This document shows, in pieces, positions 21,501-35,200 of a stretch of DNA of 64,000 bases (position 1 is its first letter; every line of letters begins with the position of its first letter). A model generated the notes under the pieces. The model was given only the letters and a program-made list of their open reading frames with translations, had not been told where the DNA came from and made no database searches. This DNA is from Axinella damicornis (Eukaryota > Porifera > Demospongiae > Axinellida > Axinellidae): positions 19,684,227 to 19,748,226 of the forward strand of contig OZ007509.1 in assembly GCA_963931865.1 (NCBI GenBank), written 5' to 3'. Both the position numbers and the translations under genes were made by a program.

Positions 21501-24500
21501 CCTTCGAAACCCCCCCCCGCTTGTACGTTTAGTGGGGGAGGCGCGCCGAAATCTGACCAAATTTTTGAGTTCGTGCCTTAAAGTCGTCCCTAGGCCCTCT
21601 GAAGACTTTTTGGTCTCTTTTTGGACTGGCGAGAAGCCCTACAAGTGCATGGGGTCTAAATGACGCCTATAGACGTCAATGGGGCTTAAAGGGTTAATGT
21701 ATTGAGCATGCAAAGCATGCAATGCACGAGTATGCATTCAGCATTTCACATTGCGTGAACAATAGTGCTGTCAAAACTCGGAAATGTGTGTTTTCACCCC
21801 GCACTAAGAAACTAGTCTTGCAGAGTAACAGAACGTTGGTAGGGAAGGAGGTATGTGAAGATCATGTGAGATCTGTTAGCAAGATATTACTGCTACCATT
21901 TTGGCAAAGTTCATGAGTATACTAGGTCTCATGCACCGCCCACCTTCTTGACTGACAAGGTTAGTGGAGTATTCAAGGAATCCCTTGATGACTTCGCTCA
22001 CTCTCTGCAGCTCACTGTGCACCCCTCTCAGCGCCTTGCTGTCCACGTCTGCCAACTCTGCCTGGTTCTCATTCACCCTGTGAATCAGGTCAATCACCAG
22101 GTCCAAACTGTCTGCTTTCTTCTGCTCCTCCGTCACAGTGTCTTCTGGCACTGCAAAGTCAAACTCTTTCTCGCTCATGATTGACCCTTCCACACTCCAT
22201 ACCCCAACTCCTCCCAGGGTGCTCGCTGGGGGATCATGTGATGCCATGTGTCTTTCAGTTTCTATGGCAACAGTTTCAGTGACAAATGTTGACGTCTAGA
22301 GGTGCAAGAAAATGGCAAAAGAAATTGAATGACCAGTTCAACTGTTGATGACTACTATGTACATTATCGGACCTGTTCTGCAAGTTTGGCAGGTGGATAT
22401 TCTTCCTGCCTCAGGACACCCTCTACTTTGAATTTCTCTGTCTGAACTGAATCTGGTAAGAGACATTTCCACATCATAAAGGATTATTTCTGTTCTTTCA
22501 ATTCTTCTCCCCTGCTTACTTTTCAAGAGCTCTGCATTTTCCCTCTGCAGCGCCAGTAACTCTACCTCCATCCGTCCGACAGCCTCCCTCAGTCCCTCCA
22601 CTGCTCCCTGGGCTGCATGCAACTGCTGTTCCTTCTCATGGAGCTGAGACTCCATCTCCTTCCTTTTACTGTCTAAGCTCTCCACTTGATTGAGCAGGGA
22701 TTGCTCCTGGAAATTAGGCCAATTAAACCCAACTAAATCTGACAGCAAAATTAATGTGAAAGATACATACCTTTTCTTACTGCATTAGGTTGAAAGATAC
22801 AATCATACCTTTTCAGCAAGACAGTTTGCCTTCTCCTGCAGTGTCTGATTCCGCTGCTGAAGTCCTTCAGTTGACTGGTTATCCTCAGGCTCAGCATCAC
22901 TGGTATTGCTACCACTACTCTCCTGTTGCACTGGTTCCTTTGTTTGGTGGGAAGATGGAAGAGAAGGAGGAGGAGGAGATGGAGGAGGCTTTGAACTAGA
23001 TGCCAGACTGGGTCCATGCTGCTCCTTCACATCCTGCAGCGCATATGCATAGGAAGATTCAGGCTCTGATATATTGCCCAATGGCTGCAAACAGTATCAA
23101 GACCACATAATTACGGATGCTCCAGATGAAAACTTACTTTCTGTTCTTTCTGGATGGTTTCGTAAACCGTCTTCAGCTCCTGGTTCTCCTGAATTGAAAG
23201 ACATTCAATTGCTCAACTAGCTGCATGTACAAGCTCAAGTAAATCCAATGAGTAGCATGCTTAGAATGCTAGCTAATACTATTTTCATTGCATTACCTTC
23301 TCAAGAGTAGCTGCCTTCTTAGCGAGGTCTGCTATCTGGGCCTTGTACACCGCAACAGTAGCTCCAGAGTGGCCCACCTCCTCAGGCACAACCTCATGCA
23401 GAAAACAACACATGAATCACATGCAGTTTGCATGGTCACGCAGCAATTCACAAATTCCGTCTGGAAAAACTTCCCTTGCAGCTAAGTAGTTAGTTTTCTC
23501 TCACAATGTATTTGTCACATTGTTGTAAGTGAGAGTGGGTTAGTGTCTTTATTGCAAGTGATCCAGTCTCTCTCCCAGCTCAATTCATACCTCTACTTTC
23601 AAACCGGTTCTTCCCTCTGATCCCTCCTTTACCGCCCTCTCCAGCTTTGTAGTTTCCAGCTGTGTCTCAGTGGAGGCAAGTGCCTTCTTGGCATTGACCA
23701 GCTGTCCTCGTGCCATCTCCAGCTCATCCTTCAGAAGACAGTTGTCGCTGGAGAGTTTTGTCGTGGTCAGCTCAGAGAACTTCAACAACTGGGAATGTGG
23801 GAGGGGATGTTGAAAGCAACTGCGATGTCCCATTTACCCACCTCCTCACCTCCTTCTGCTGTTGCAGGTCTCCGTTAAGCTGCTCTATCATTTCAGTGTG
23901 CTGATTCATGGAGTAGACAAGCTCTTGGATCTTCTGGTCCAACAAATGGAGGTCCGCTGACCCATTGTCTCGAACCTTGTGTGAGAGTGAGATGTATATG
24001 TACATACAGGTGGACATGGTGTACTGTGAGGTTATAGACCTGAAGTTTACCTTGTGAAGCATGCTGCAGATTTCAACGGCAGCAAACTTCCATGAATCAG
24101 TTACTGCAGCACTGACTGATATGTTTGAGAGGTGTATTCACATGATTGTGGTACCATTATGCATGAGTGAGAAGAGGAGAAAAGAGGGTGAGTGGATGAG
24201 GGTGGAGCTAGTGGTGAGATGGATTATGTTTTCACTCAATCGCTAGCTTCTACCTCCTTGCTCTTGAGGCGCATGTTGTGTTCCGTTGATGTAGTCGACC
24301 ATCTGTACTGACTTCATCAACTCCTTCTGCAACTGCTGCTTCTCTCTGCAAACACACACACACACACACAGATATAGAGCCAATGCATGCAACACGAACC
24401 GATGCAGCCACTTGCTGATGAATGATGCCGTTACAAGATGCTGCAGCCACATGCACCCAATGGGTCACTCACTCATTGAGTTCATCGGTGGCTATGCCCT

Positions 24501-25805
24501 GGCTGGCTGCCTCCTCCATCTGATGGTTGATGGATTTCAGTCGATCCGACGTCCGCTTGCCTTCCAACAGAGATTGCCTGGATGTGGCAAGCTTACAGTC
24601 AACGGTGCACGCATTATAGGTCAGTAGGGGAAGAGGGGTTACTGTACCTCAGACCTTCGGGATCAGCAACCACTGAGAGTTTCCTCTGTTTGGCCTCTTC
24701 CATCTGTACAGCCATGATAATCACATTTCCTATCAATCTATTCAGATCTAAATATCATACTGGGAATGTTACCAGGTGAAGAGAACATGTAGACAAAATA
24801 CAGAAAACATGAATAGCTAGGAGTTGATATTTTCAACTCTCTAATTCAACTATCTCATCTCTTAGTCTAGTACTGACCAGGTCATCAATGTGTCCCTCTT
24901 CAAACCACTGTGCACATAAAGAGGAAGAAGTGGAATGTTTGCATACGTGAAATCCTGCACTCAAAATAGTTATGGTGATGTCTCACGTCTGCAAGTGAGT
25001 AGAGCAGCTCTTCCCTCTCCACACACATCTCCTTGTAGTCGGTCATCATCAACTGAATGTTGTTCTTGAGCTGAGAGGAACCAGTGTTTCGTGAACAACT
25101 GAAGCTTCATACAGAACAGTGGATATTACCCTATCATAGGCTAGCAATGTGATATGTTGATTGACCTTAGAGTTTTCGATGTTCTCCACTTGTTCACCAA
25201 TATCACATATGAGGCTCTGCAAAGAGAAGCAGAGAAATCAGTGATTTCAAGTGTAATGTCCTGGCAATATAGCCTTAGCTGTTATGTCCTCACTCCCATA
25301 CCTCGGGTGCCCAGCTTTGCAACGAAAGCTGGACGGGGGCCTGTGAACGAGGCTAGGTATATGATGTACTATAATACCTTTTTATGGGGACTCTCCACTG
25401 CATTATCATCCTCGTAGTCATTCAAAACCTGCAATAGTACACCCACGGATAATAATATAGTACCCATGGTACACCAGACAGTAAGACATTTCATCACGAT
25501 ACGATAGCTCCTAGTATTTCTTTCATGAGCACCTGGAACATTCTCCCGGTGATGCTCTGAAGCTGGGCCTTAGCCTGTTCCCTCGCCTCGTCCCGAGCAA
25601 AGTCGGAGGCGGCATCGTTCGACGCCTGGTTCACCCAAATGCTAGGACGTCGCATGTCGCCCGTGGGCGAGGGTGGGGCTGGAGTGGGCGTGGCATCGGG
25701 CGCTCGCGAACGACCGCCTTCACCTGTCCCAAAAGCCACCCCTGTCAGTCCTGTATTGAGGCGAGGTTTTGGAAGGCGAACCTGTGCCTTCCTCGAGCCG
25801 TACAT
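18566..25805 (-). CDS. Large multi-exon coiled-coil protein, family not recognised
   Basis: The start at 25805 (MYGSRKAQVRLPKPRLNTG) opens a basic, proline-rich N-terminus. About 20 short exons follow with plausible GT/AG ends. Clear ones in order: 25429-25380 (VLNDYEDDNAVESPHKK), ~25216-25168, ~25073-24990 (QLMMTDYKEMCVEREELLYS), ~24580-24478, ~23978-23845 (LLDQKIQELVYSMNQHTEMI), ~23790-23593, ~23392-23298, ~23085-22809, ~22709-22520 (LDSKRKEMESQLHEKEQQLH), ~22295-21945, ~20570-20440, ~19913-19822 and ~19247-18890. A final LPPLK stop lies at 18566. Most of the length is heptad-rich coiled coil, and the C-terminus is basic and glycine-rich (PKRRKPKLYKPFNLHGTKAP). No membrane segment or enzymatic motif. 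This suggests a centrosomal, ciliary or cytoskeletal scaffold, which is inference. Several exon limits are approximate. In the exon near 24350-24250 the coiled coil seems to change frame (MVDY, then STEHNMRLKSKE), so an indel, sequencing error or tiny intron may be present. Confidence 0.65.
20795..20835. mobile_element. Solo end of a CCCAGGC-family MITE
   Basis: TTAGCCTCGTTCCCAGGCCATG is followed closely by TAGGCTAGGC. Only one good terminus is visible, so it is a truncated or internally deleted copy in a coiled-coil-gene intron. Confidence 0.5.
21086..21698. mobile_element. ~610-bp element with TTAACCCTTTAA termini
   Basis: The left end TTAACCCTTTAACCACC and right end CTTAAAGGGTTAA are inverted. 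Between them is GC-rich non-coding sequence with a palindromic GGGGGGGCTGCCGCCCCCCC core near 21484. It sits in an intron of the coiled-coil gene. Partial TTAACCCTT words also occur near 17660-17730. Mobility is inferred from the terminal inverted repeats. Confidence 0.5.
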
Positions 25806-26253
25806 GGTACGTTCGACGTTGTGTGACACATTAAAATTTTGCAGTGAAGTAATTGTGTACGCTCCAGGTGTGTTCGACGCACGCTGGTTCACGCATGCGC
25901 AATGCGTCCAGGAAGTATATGGAACTAAAATGGCCACCCCTCCAGGGAGTTGACTCAGTTGTTGAGGAGTTGCTGGCCGTCTGGAGCCTTGAAGACACCC
26001 CCTAATTCTACTCTTGCGCCTGAACTTGGTGAATCGCTGACTAACTTCGAATTTAAACTCAGGGCAGGCGTGAAGTGTGGGTGGACACGTACACGCACGT
26101 GCTGGCGTTAATTTCTGAAAGCCCCTTTGTGTTATACTTGCCAAAGCCGGGGAAAGTCAAGTGCAAGTCTGTGCAGCTGATTCAAGGCTCCCCAATTAGA
26201 CACCCCAGTGAGTTGGACTGGGTGGTGTACTGGTTGAAGTGTACTGACGCAAG
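25806..26253. promoter_or_regulatory. Divergent promoter region between coiled-coil gene and LRCH
   Basis: The two start codons face away from each other across 448 bp. No TATA box is obvious. CpG-containing words (TGTTCGACGCACGCTGG, CACGTACACGCACGTGC) are frequent relative to flanks. Shared promoter use is inference. Confidence 0.4.
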
Positions 26254-29200
26254 ATGTCTATGAGCTCTCCAATACGGCTCTCCCACCAACGCCCAATTGA
26301 CAAAGAATTTGAGGATGCAGATGATAATGGCGTGCTGAATCTCTCAGGGAGAAACCTCCGGATGTTCCCCAATGTTCCCGGAGAGTTGGTCGACTTCGCG
26401 TATGTGTTTGAAGCCGGTAAGTCATTTGTATCCGAGTTGGTAATCATACACTCTTCATGCACTCAACGTCTGTGTCACCTGTAGCAGGGTGGTTTTATTG
26501 AAAGTGTTGAATGTTGCATGCACTGCATTGACGGGTCATTGATCATGTCAAGATTTGAATGTTGTGTCATTTGATTGGTCAATTATGGGACAGCTGAGTA
26601 TTATGTGAGACCACAGTATTACTAAGTGCATTGGGTACAAGTGGGTTGTGTCAGCATGAGAATTACCATTAACCTTTTATACTCGGCAGTCAATATCAAA
26701 TGTCGGAGGAGCACCTGTGCTATCTTACAGTAGGTCGTAATTATAATATTCATGGTATTCAAATTCCCCTGAGGTTTTATGTGAGTTAATCCCAAAACGA
26801 GACCATTCTTAATGCCCGTGAGGTGTGGTGTAGTACTGAAACCAGGAACGGAATGCAGTGTGGCTCCATGTGCACTACATGATAGCCCTAGTTGATTGTG
26901 TTGCGCACTAGGAACTATTTTAGTTGCCCCATCACGGAGTTAGCACCTTGCCATGTGTCACTCTGATCATGGAGTTAGCACCTTGCCATGTGTCACTCTG
27001 ATCGGACGATAGCTTGTTTATCCAGCGTTGATTGCTATTCTGCTACTACATTGTAGCATCATTGAAGATGACCTGCGACTTCAAACACCCAAGTTACGGG
27101 GGCTAGCTAAGTGCATCGCTTCTGTGGCTGCTGAGTGAGATGTGTGCAGTTGTGTTGGAAGGTCCCGTGTTCCCCAGTTTCAGATCTCAGTGTGCCATCA
27201 ATGTGGTATAGTGTGAAACTCCACCCACAGGAAGTTGTTCCTTCTGAATAGGCACTCATGCCCAATGAGAATCGATTGGCAGTGGGGAACTACTGGAGTT
27301 GACTGGATTGAACTGGGATGGAGATGTTTTGGACTTCCTTGTATGTAGCGATGACATTTTGTTTTGACTAGACTAGTGACATTCGGGTGACATTCGGTTC
27401 AAATAAAATGTCTTTTGCTGTGAGAGAGTCCGATAAGTGTCTCACACTCTGCCAGTGTGGGGTATGCATGTACTGTGGAACCCTCTTAGTGTGCATCCCT
27501 GAGTTGTGGACACCTGCTCGACAGCCGTCCCACCCAGCTAGGTCCAGATTGGATCTCTGTTTACAGTATTGGAATCCCCAGAACACAGTGGACACCCTGG
27601 ATCCATGTACATGGACACAGCGTGTACAGCTGTACCTCTCAAGTGCGGATAGCGCCAGGCGGTTTGTGCTCCAAATCTTGCAATTTCGCTACAAGAGGAA
27701 TAGGATGGAGCCCTTACATGAGGGCTTTAACCCACATAAACACCCTGGGTACCAAGGGTGTTCACGAGGGTTAAAGTCCGAATGCGAGGGTTCTGTCTTG
27801 CATTGACCATACCCAATAGGAAAATTGTATGAGGGCTTCAGGTTACACCCTATGGGAGCCTACCAACATCAAGGCTTGCGCCTCATTAATTATTCACATT
27901 TTTCTAATTGAACTTTCAATGAGTTGCAAACTAAAATGAACTCTTGGTGCTTGGTAGAAACTAGCAAACTAACTTGTTCTGAACAGGAACTTTGTACTCC
28001 CTGAGTTTTGGACACCCCCATACAGAGGGCTCCACTATTATTCCTCTCGGTCAGTTATTTGCCGACACCTCCGTGCTTGTATACAGTGAGTGTGTGGATA
28101 GCTGATCCCCGTGGGGTCTGGTTTTAGAGGTGTTCCGCTATATGGTGTTTCATCTTCGTGGTCAATCACGTATGACAACCAGCCTGCTGTGTCCTTGGCT
28201 GTGGGTCATGGCCTGGTGACAGACGAGGCAGGAATGTGTGGAATGTGTTGTAGACCTTGCATAGTCTACCGTAGTTGCATGAGTCAGTGTGGATGTCATG
28301 GATATGTGTTGTGTGTGGGAGTCAAGCACAGTGAAAACATTTTGATATGCTCCATTGATGACCTCTGAGTGGTGTGTGTAGTGGTGTGTATTGGCCTGTG
28401 GTATGTACACCACACTGATGGAGTGTGTGAGGTAGCACGTGGGTGGGGTGATAGTGATGGTGTTAGCACATGGGTGGGGTGACGGTGTTGGTACGTGGGT
28501 GGGGTGACGGTGTTAGCATGTGGGTGGGGTGATGGTGTTGGCACGTGGGTGGGGTGATAGTGACGGTGTTAGCATGTGGGTGGGGTGACGGTGTTGGCAC
28601 GTGGGGGGGTGATAGTGACGGTGTTAGCATGTGGGTGGGATGATGGTGTTGGTATGTGGGTGGGGTGATAGTGACGGTGTTAGCATGTGGGTGGGGTGAC
28701 GGTGTTGGTACGTGGGTGGGGTGATAGTGACGGTGTTAGCATGTGGGTGGGGTGACGGTGTTGGTACGTGGGTGGGGTGATAGTGACGGTGTTAGCATGT
28801 GGGTGGGGTGACGGTGTTGGCATTCAAATCAATGGCCCCTTCACTTTTAGTGCCTTGAGTTTGTGTGTGCCAATCCTCCCGTGTAGAACTTTCGTTAGGT
28901 TGTGTTGTTGAACAAATCGTTTGTGAGAGTTGTGTCATTGGACAGATGGAGAACTGTAACAAGCCAATTAGATTATCAAAGTTACATGTAGTATTTGAAA
29001 GTCTCTGAGTGGATGGTTATGCGTGGACAGTGAGTTTGAGTGAACTATCCAACCGCTGTCCCTGGTGGACACGATCTCTGCTGCTGTGTGATGAGGGATG
29101 CTCCTTGTTGGTCCCTTCATAGTTGCAGTGCGGAGGCAGGTTCGGTGTATTCACACCCTCGTGCCTTGGGAAGGAGGCTCACAGCCTCGTGCCTTGGGAA

Positions 29201-32200
29201 GGAGACTAGTACGTTTGTTAGGCTACGACCTGATTCATGTGTGGACAGCTTAAGCACAGTAGCTGTGGCCAGACCAGATTAATCTGTTGTTGCACGAACT
29301 TGCTCCGTCCTGCCTTCAGTGAATGTGGGGGGAATCCACAACTAACTCTCCAGGTTGCATACTAAACCGCTGTGGTATTTGTTTTTCCTTAGCCGGTTTT
29401 GTTATGGCCACTTCCCCTTATTTGATTGCTTGCTCCGTTCGTAAGCTGCAAAGATGGAGCAGCAAGAAATCAACTTTGCCGTTCCTAATGTAGTGGGTTT
29501 ACTGTTACTGTGTACAAGCAGGAGCTCCTTATGGGCTCCTGGTACCAGGAATGAGTAGTTGGTGGGTAACTGGATACAAGCTGTGCGTGGCTTCCTCCTC
29601 TCACTGAAGCCTGGTCTGGAGTCCGGTTTCCCACATGAGAAGAGCTACAGTCCTGTTGTGTGTAGTTGTGTTGTACTATGAGTACACTTAGTTGAGTGTG
29701 TAGCCAGTGCCCAGAGCTAGTTGATGAGCAAGAGTTAGTCCTCCCATGCATGCGTGCTGTACTTGTGTAGCGGACAGGACCATAAGTTAGTGTTAATCAA
29801 TCGTTGTGCAAATGAACTCCATATAAGGTATGTTACATGATACTGTTCATGGATGGGATACTAGTGATCATGGGATGACGTCCTTCAAGTGTATATCTGT
29901 TAAACTGTCTGCTTGCACTCAGAGGAGGGATCTAACCAGCAGCCACACTTGGAAGGATCTAGCCTTCTGGTTATGATGTCACTTGCTTGGGGTAACATGA
30001 TGTGGCAATGACTCCACTACACTGATGCAGTGTCCTGCATTATATTACCCCGCGCGCGCATGCGCGAAGCGGGGTTAAGCAATCGGTTTTGTCTGTCCGT
30101 CGTCTGTCTGTCTGTCAGGCGAAAAAAATTGAAATCTCGCCACATAAACCATCTAAATGGGGTCAAACAATAGCAAATAGCAAAAAACTGCTCTATGTGT
30201 ACCTGACTGAAGTCAAGGCGCTCCGTTTCGCTGTATTTCGGCTATTTCCTACTTTCATAACTATTCATAACATTGGCTCCACCTCTTCGTGACCTCAGAG
30301 TCCCATCAAGAACAGGACACGCAGTGCATTTGGAAACTTCATGATTAGAGATGACCGCTAGGAAACAGTGTTTTCTCACGATCTATGTACTTCACAGACA
30401 TCATGGCTATTGTTTCGGCTGTTTTTTCCAGCTATTTCCTATTATTCGTAACATTTGGCCCCACCTCTCCAGCTTCACAATATGTTGTATATACGGTAAG
30501 CGGTCACTCCCACACCTTGGATATGGGCATGCACTGTATACGCGATCGCCGCCCTGTTCGATGCGCATCGGCCGGCAGAGATGTCACGTCGATTGTAGCT
30601 GCACTGCATGCATTCTGGCCTGTGGACGTTCAGCGCGGGGTATGTATTCTATGAACACCTCTAGTTGTTCCAAGTAATGCACACCAGTGGTTGTTAGGGA
30701 GGGACAAGGGACTTCCATTGTAGCTTCATGACGATCGTCGCTGAAAGTGACTCAATTGTAGGATTAACTAGTGCATGCATAGAATCAGGAGCCCATAGCG
30801 AGAAGGAGTGTCCAGCTTAGCAGTATGGCCACAGAACATGTGCATTCAAACAGCAGCAACCTAACCATTTTAGTGTGACCACAGTACGGATTCCCATTGC
30901 CATATATGGTCAACAACAAGCGCTATCAGAGCCGACTTGTTCTCGTAGTTGGACGCTCCTTTGTGTTATGGTACACAGGGAAGCTACTGCACTTCAGGAC
31001 AGAATTTGTAATTTGTTAGCTCAATTTGTGTAGGGTGGTACTGCAGCCAATGGGAGAGTAGTGTGAATGACTGCCTCACTTGCTGCTCGGCCGACATGGA
31101 TTTTCCTGGGCCACACGAGGGGTCAAGGTTTGAATAACAACACACATGTACTGGAGAGGGCTGTCATGGAGAATTGTGCAAGGATGTGATTGTATGAGAT
31201 TGATTCCCAATCTTTTTGTCTGGGCACGAGAGTTTATCCCATGCCCACTGCCGAGAAGCTAACCACATCGTGTCATCCGATATGTTGATGCTGTTTCATT
31301 GGTCAGATTATACATCTGCTGGTGTGATTGCAGCGGTACAGGAGTAATCCTACCTTGAGTCACCCATCATACTACTCCCTTCAGATTTCTCAAAGAACCG
31401 GTTAGACCGGATTCCTGATGAGGTGTGTAACTTTGGGGCGTTACTGAAACTGAACTGTTATCACAACAGCATACGATTTGTTCCGGAGGAGCTCAGCGCT
31501 CTGTCAAACCTGACGGAGCTAGACTTGAGGTGAGTTAATGGGGGCGGTGATGAAGGGGGGGGGGGGGGGTGAGCTGATTTGTTCTGGAGGAGCTCAGCGC
31601 TCTGTCAAACCTCAAGGAGCTACACTTGAGGTGGAGGGAGGGAGGGGGGGTGGGGGGGGGGGGGGGGGGGGGGATCTGTTCCCTGCATGCTGGCTGCTGT
31701 GCTACCCTGCAGGCTACAGTCAGTTGCCGCACAGTGACCTGTGGTAATTGATACCGTATTCTGTCTGCTGTGTAAGGGCATTGGAGACCATTTGATCTGT
31801 AATGAGGCAATCCTGTGTGATCAATGGCCAATGGATTGAGCTTCACACCACATTGAAGCGGAGGCTATAGGCTGTGACTGTGTGCTATTGTGAGTGGACA
31901 GTGCTCCACTGTGCCCTCCTATATACCACACACAGAAAGTTTGTGTTGCATACATGAGCGATGTTAGCTAGCAGCTGAATGTTCACAGACCACTGGTTTA
32001 TGCCTACTCGTTTAACGTTCAATCCTTTACCATTCACCCTTCACATGCCCTCCCTCCCTCCCCCCTCACTTCCCTCCCTTCCTCCCTCCTCCCCCTCACT
32101 TCCCTCCGTCCGTTCCTCCCTCCTTCCCCATACACGCACATTTAGTCGCAACTTTCTCCAGCAGATTCCCAATGAGCTATGCAGAATGAACCTAACCTCC

Positions 32201-35200
32201 CTCAACCTCAGCAATAACAGACTCGTCTCCCTCCCCCTCGACCTGGGCAGACTGTCTCTGCTCAGACACCTGGTAGGTTGTGTGCACTACACACTCTGAT
32301 TAATGCCAATCTGGTCTCCCTCCCCTGTTGACCTGGGCAGACTCAGCACACACTGTCCAGTAGGTTGTGCTGTAGTGGTAGCCTCATTCCCAGGCCCGCA
32401 CGCCGCTTTCGGTTGTACGAAAGAACGCGGAGGGCCTGGTATGTTTCCTCACGTGCGTGACGTCGAGGGTAGAAAGGTGGTAGAAAGGACTTAATTGAAC
32501 GTGGGCGAACTGGGGCTCAGAACAGCAAGAAGAGCAAAGGTACAAGGTAACTTACCACACGTATCTAGCTAGCAAGGGGCGACTGTCTTACACACCAAGC
32601 ATTGAACGTGTAGTCGGTTGAACAATACGCAAAACATCGCTTTTTCATTCTGAAAATTTTGGCTGTTTGTCGATTGTGTAATGCTCACGTGAGGAAACAT
32701 ACCAGGCTCTCCCCGCTTTTCCGTACTGCAAGCGACGAAAAGCTGGGCGGGGCCTGGGAACGAGGCTACTGTAGTGGGCTGTACTCTCTAACTCCAAGTT
32801 CATAATTGCACTGCCCGTTCGATCCCTCCCTCCCTCTTCCTCCCTTCTTTCCTTTCCTTTCCTCCCTCCTTTCCTCCCTCTCCCTGCCTCCTCCCTCCCT
32901 CCTCCCTCCCTCTCCCTCCCTCCCTCTCCTCCAGGACCTGAGTTGCAACATGTTACCTGACCTCCCACACTCCGTTTGCCAACTCGCATCATTACAACAC
33001 CTCGATCTCCATAGAAACGAACTAAAGGATGTCCCAACAGGTACAGTGTATTACTACACTTGTCCAGATGTTGATTGTCACTGAGAGGGAGAGTTGCCAC
33101 TTCGAAAGTTGCAAATGGCTCATTATTGTCTGCTTTCCTCCCTTCCCCTGTTCCTTCCTCCCGCTCCCTCTTTCTGTCCCTCCTTCCCTCCTCCCCCTCC
33201 CTTCCTTCCTCCCTCTCACCCTCCTCCCTCCCTCCCCCTCCCTTCTCCCTCCCTCCCTCCCTCCCTCCCTCCCTCCCTCCCTCCCCTCCCTTCCTCTCTT
33301 CCATCCCTCCTCGCTCCCCTCCCTTCCTCTCTCCATCCCTCCTCGCTCCCTCTCTCTGTCCCNNNNNNNNNNNNNNNNNNNNNNNNNNNNNNNNNNNNNN
33401 NNNNNNNNNNNNNNNNNNNNNNNNNNNNNNNNNNNNNNNNNNNNNNNNNNNNNNNNNNNNNNNNNNNNNNNNNNNNNNNNNNNNNNNNNNNNNNNNNNNN
33501 NNNNNNNNNNNNNNNNNNNNNNNNNNNNNNNNNNNNNNNNNNNNNNNNNNNNNNNNNNNNNNCTCTGCCGTCATGTACGTCTTTTGGGCATGATAACCCA
33601 GTGTACATTGTATGAATGTGCCCCACTTAATTGCAGGGGCTTACTCATAGATGGGGCGAGCCTGAGCGAGCCCCACCCAGATGTGAAGTATGTGATCTGT
33701 GTCTGTCTGTCTATTTGTATGTTTGTACTTCTTACACTTCTGCAAATAACCGAACGTTTCTTGCGTCATGCGTAAATTCAAAATGGTAATGAGCGACAGA
33801 AGCAATCTACTTCTTTGATGACTATCTACAAAGGCGGTGAGAGTGCTGTCATCTTTCCATGTCATCTGTTCATCGATCGATGAATGGAGGTCAATCATCA
33901 ACAGACTGTCCGTCTACTGTCATCTCTCTGTACAGCTGTCCCTGCTGAGTGCATTGCCTGTCCATGCATGCTCCATTATTGTGCTCTCAGCTGTCTATGT
34001 ATACAGCCATGCATCTGTCCTACTGAGCGCATCATGTGCTGGATCAGTGTGCAGCGTGAATGACACGTGTGTGGGTGCCTTCAGTCAGTCGACTCAGTTC
34101 CTGCATTGTGAATATAATGTGTGTGTGTACTTTGATATGGCTGTAGTCTGAGATCGCTCATTTTGTGTAGGTCCAGTCAGGTCCAGGCTTGCTCAGGCTC
34201 GCCCCACAATGTACTGCATTCCTCTAGTCAACTACGCATACTGAAATCAGAGAGGGGCTGGCCACACTTGAAGTTTTCTCTGAAGTGCCATTCATGGAAT
34301 TTGTAACCCCTTCCTCCCTCCCTCCCTTCCCCCCTCTCCCCCTCCCTCTCCTTCTCCCTTTCCCCCTAACCCAGTCGTGACCACCCACTGGACCTGTACC
34401 ACGAGGTGGCTAGTCTGGTGAACACAGCCTTTGGGGATGACCCCTCCCTGATTAAGAATGACGTGAGTGCACACCACACATCTCCACTCACCCACATGTA
34501 CCGTAGTCTCAGACGAAGAACTGCACCGTAAATGTGAAGTTGAGGGTGGGGCATTCATGAAAGATATGTTTAACGGCAAGACAAGTATTCATGCATCCCA
34601 GTACGTTAGAGACAGGTGTAGTGATGCTGCACCAGTTGCTAGCACCTGAGATTCTCCACCGCCATTCAGTCACATGTGTATAGACAGCCCATAGTACTGA
34701 CAGAACAGAATAGTAATAGTAAAATGGTTTTCATGACGTGTTACGTGTCTTCATGTGATTGAAATACTGTCGAGCAATTCACGCAATAAGGATTGTTCTC
34801 TTGAAAACGTAGTGTAAAATCTTTATTCACCACTACTGTACGCCCCTACTCCCACACACATGCATGCATACCACACGCACACACAACACACACATGCACA
34901 CATACACACACAACCCCCCACCCCCCCCCCCCCCCCCCCCCCCCCACCACACACACACACACACAGGGTGAGGTGACCCCCACAGGAGCGATGCACTGGA
35001 GTGTTGCTCAGTTCATGACCCCAGACAGGGTAGGCAGTGCACTCGTGGAATAGATATACATGCTGACCATGCACACATAATCCACCCTCACACACACGTG
35101 CACACTCTCACACACATACACCCTCACACACATACACACCCTCACACACACACTGACATTCTCACACCCAGCCTCCCGGGATGACGAACCCATCGAAGGA

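Larger units (their letters stand above)
26417..31384. other. LRCH intron 1 (~5 kb)
   Basis: Long first intron with no supported gene. It holds a foldback near 27715-27775 (GAGGGCTTTAACCC / GAGGGTTAAAGTCC around ACACCCTGGGTACCAAGGGTGT), the 28430-28830 minisatellite and a CCCCGCGCGCGCATGCGCG dispersed repeat at about 30048. Long first introns often carry enhancers, but nothing specific is visible. Confidence 0.5.

Noticed and set aside
32645..33775. Long frames running through the N block
   Set aside because: N was translated as X; these frames have no sequence support.
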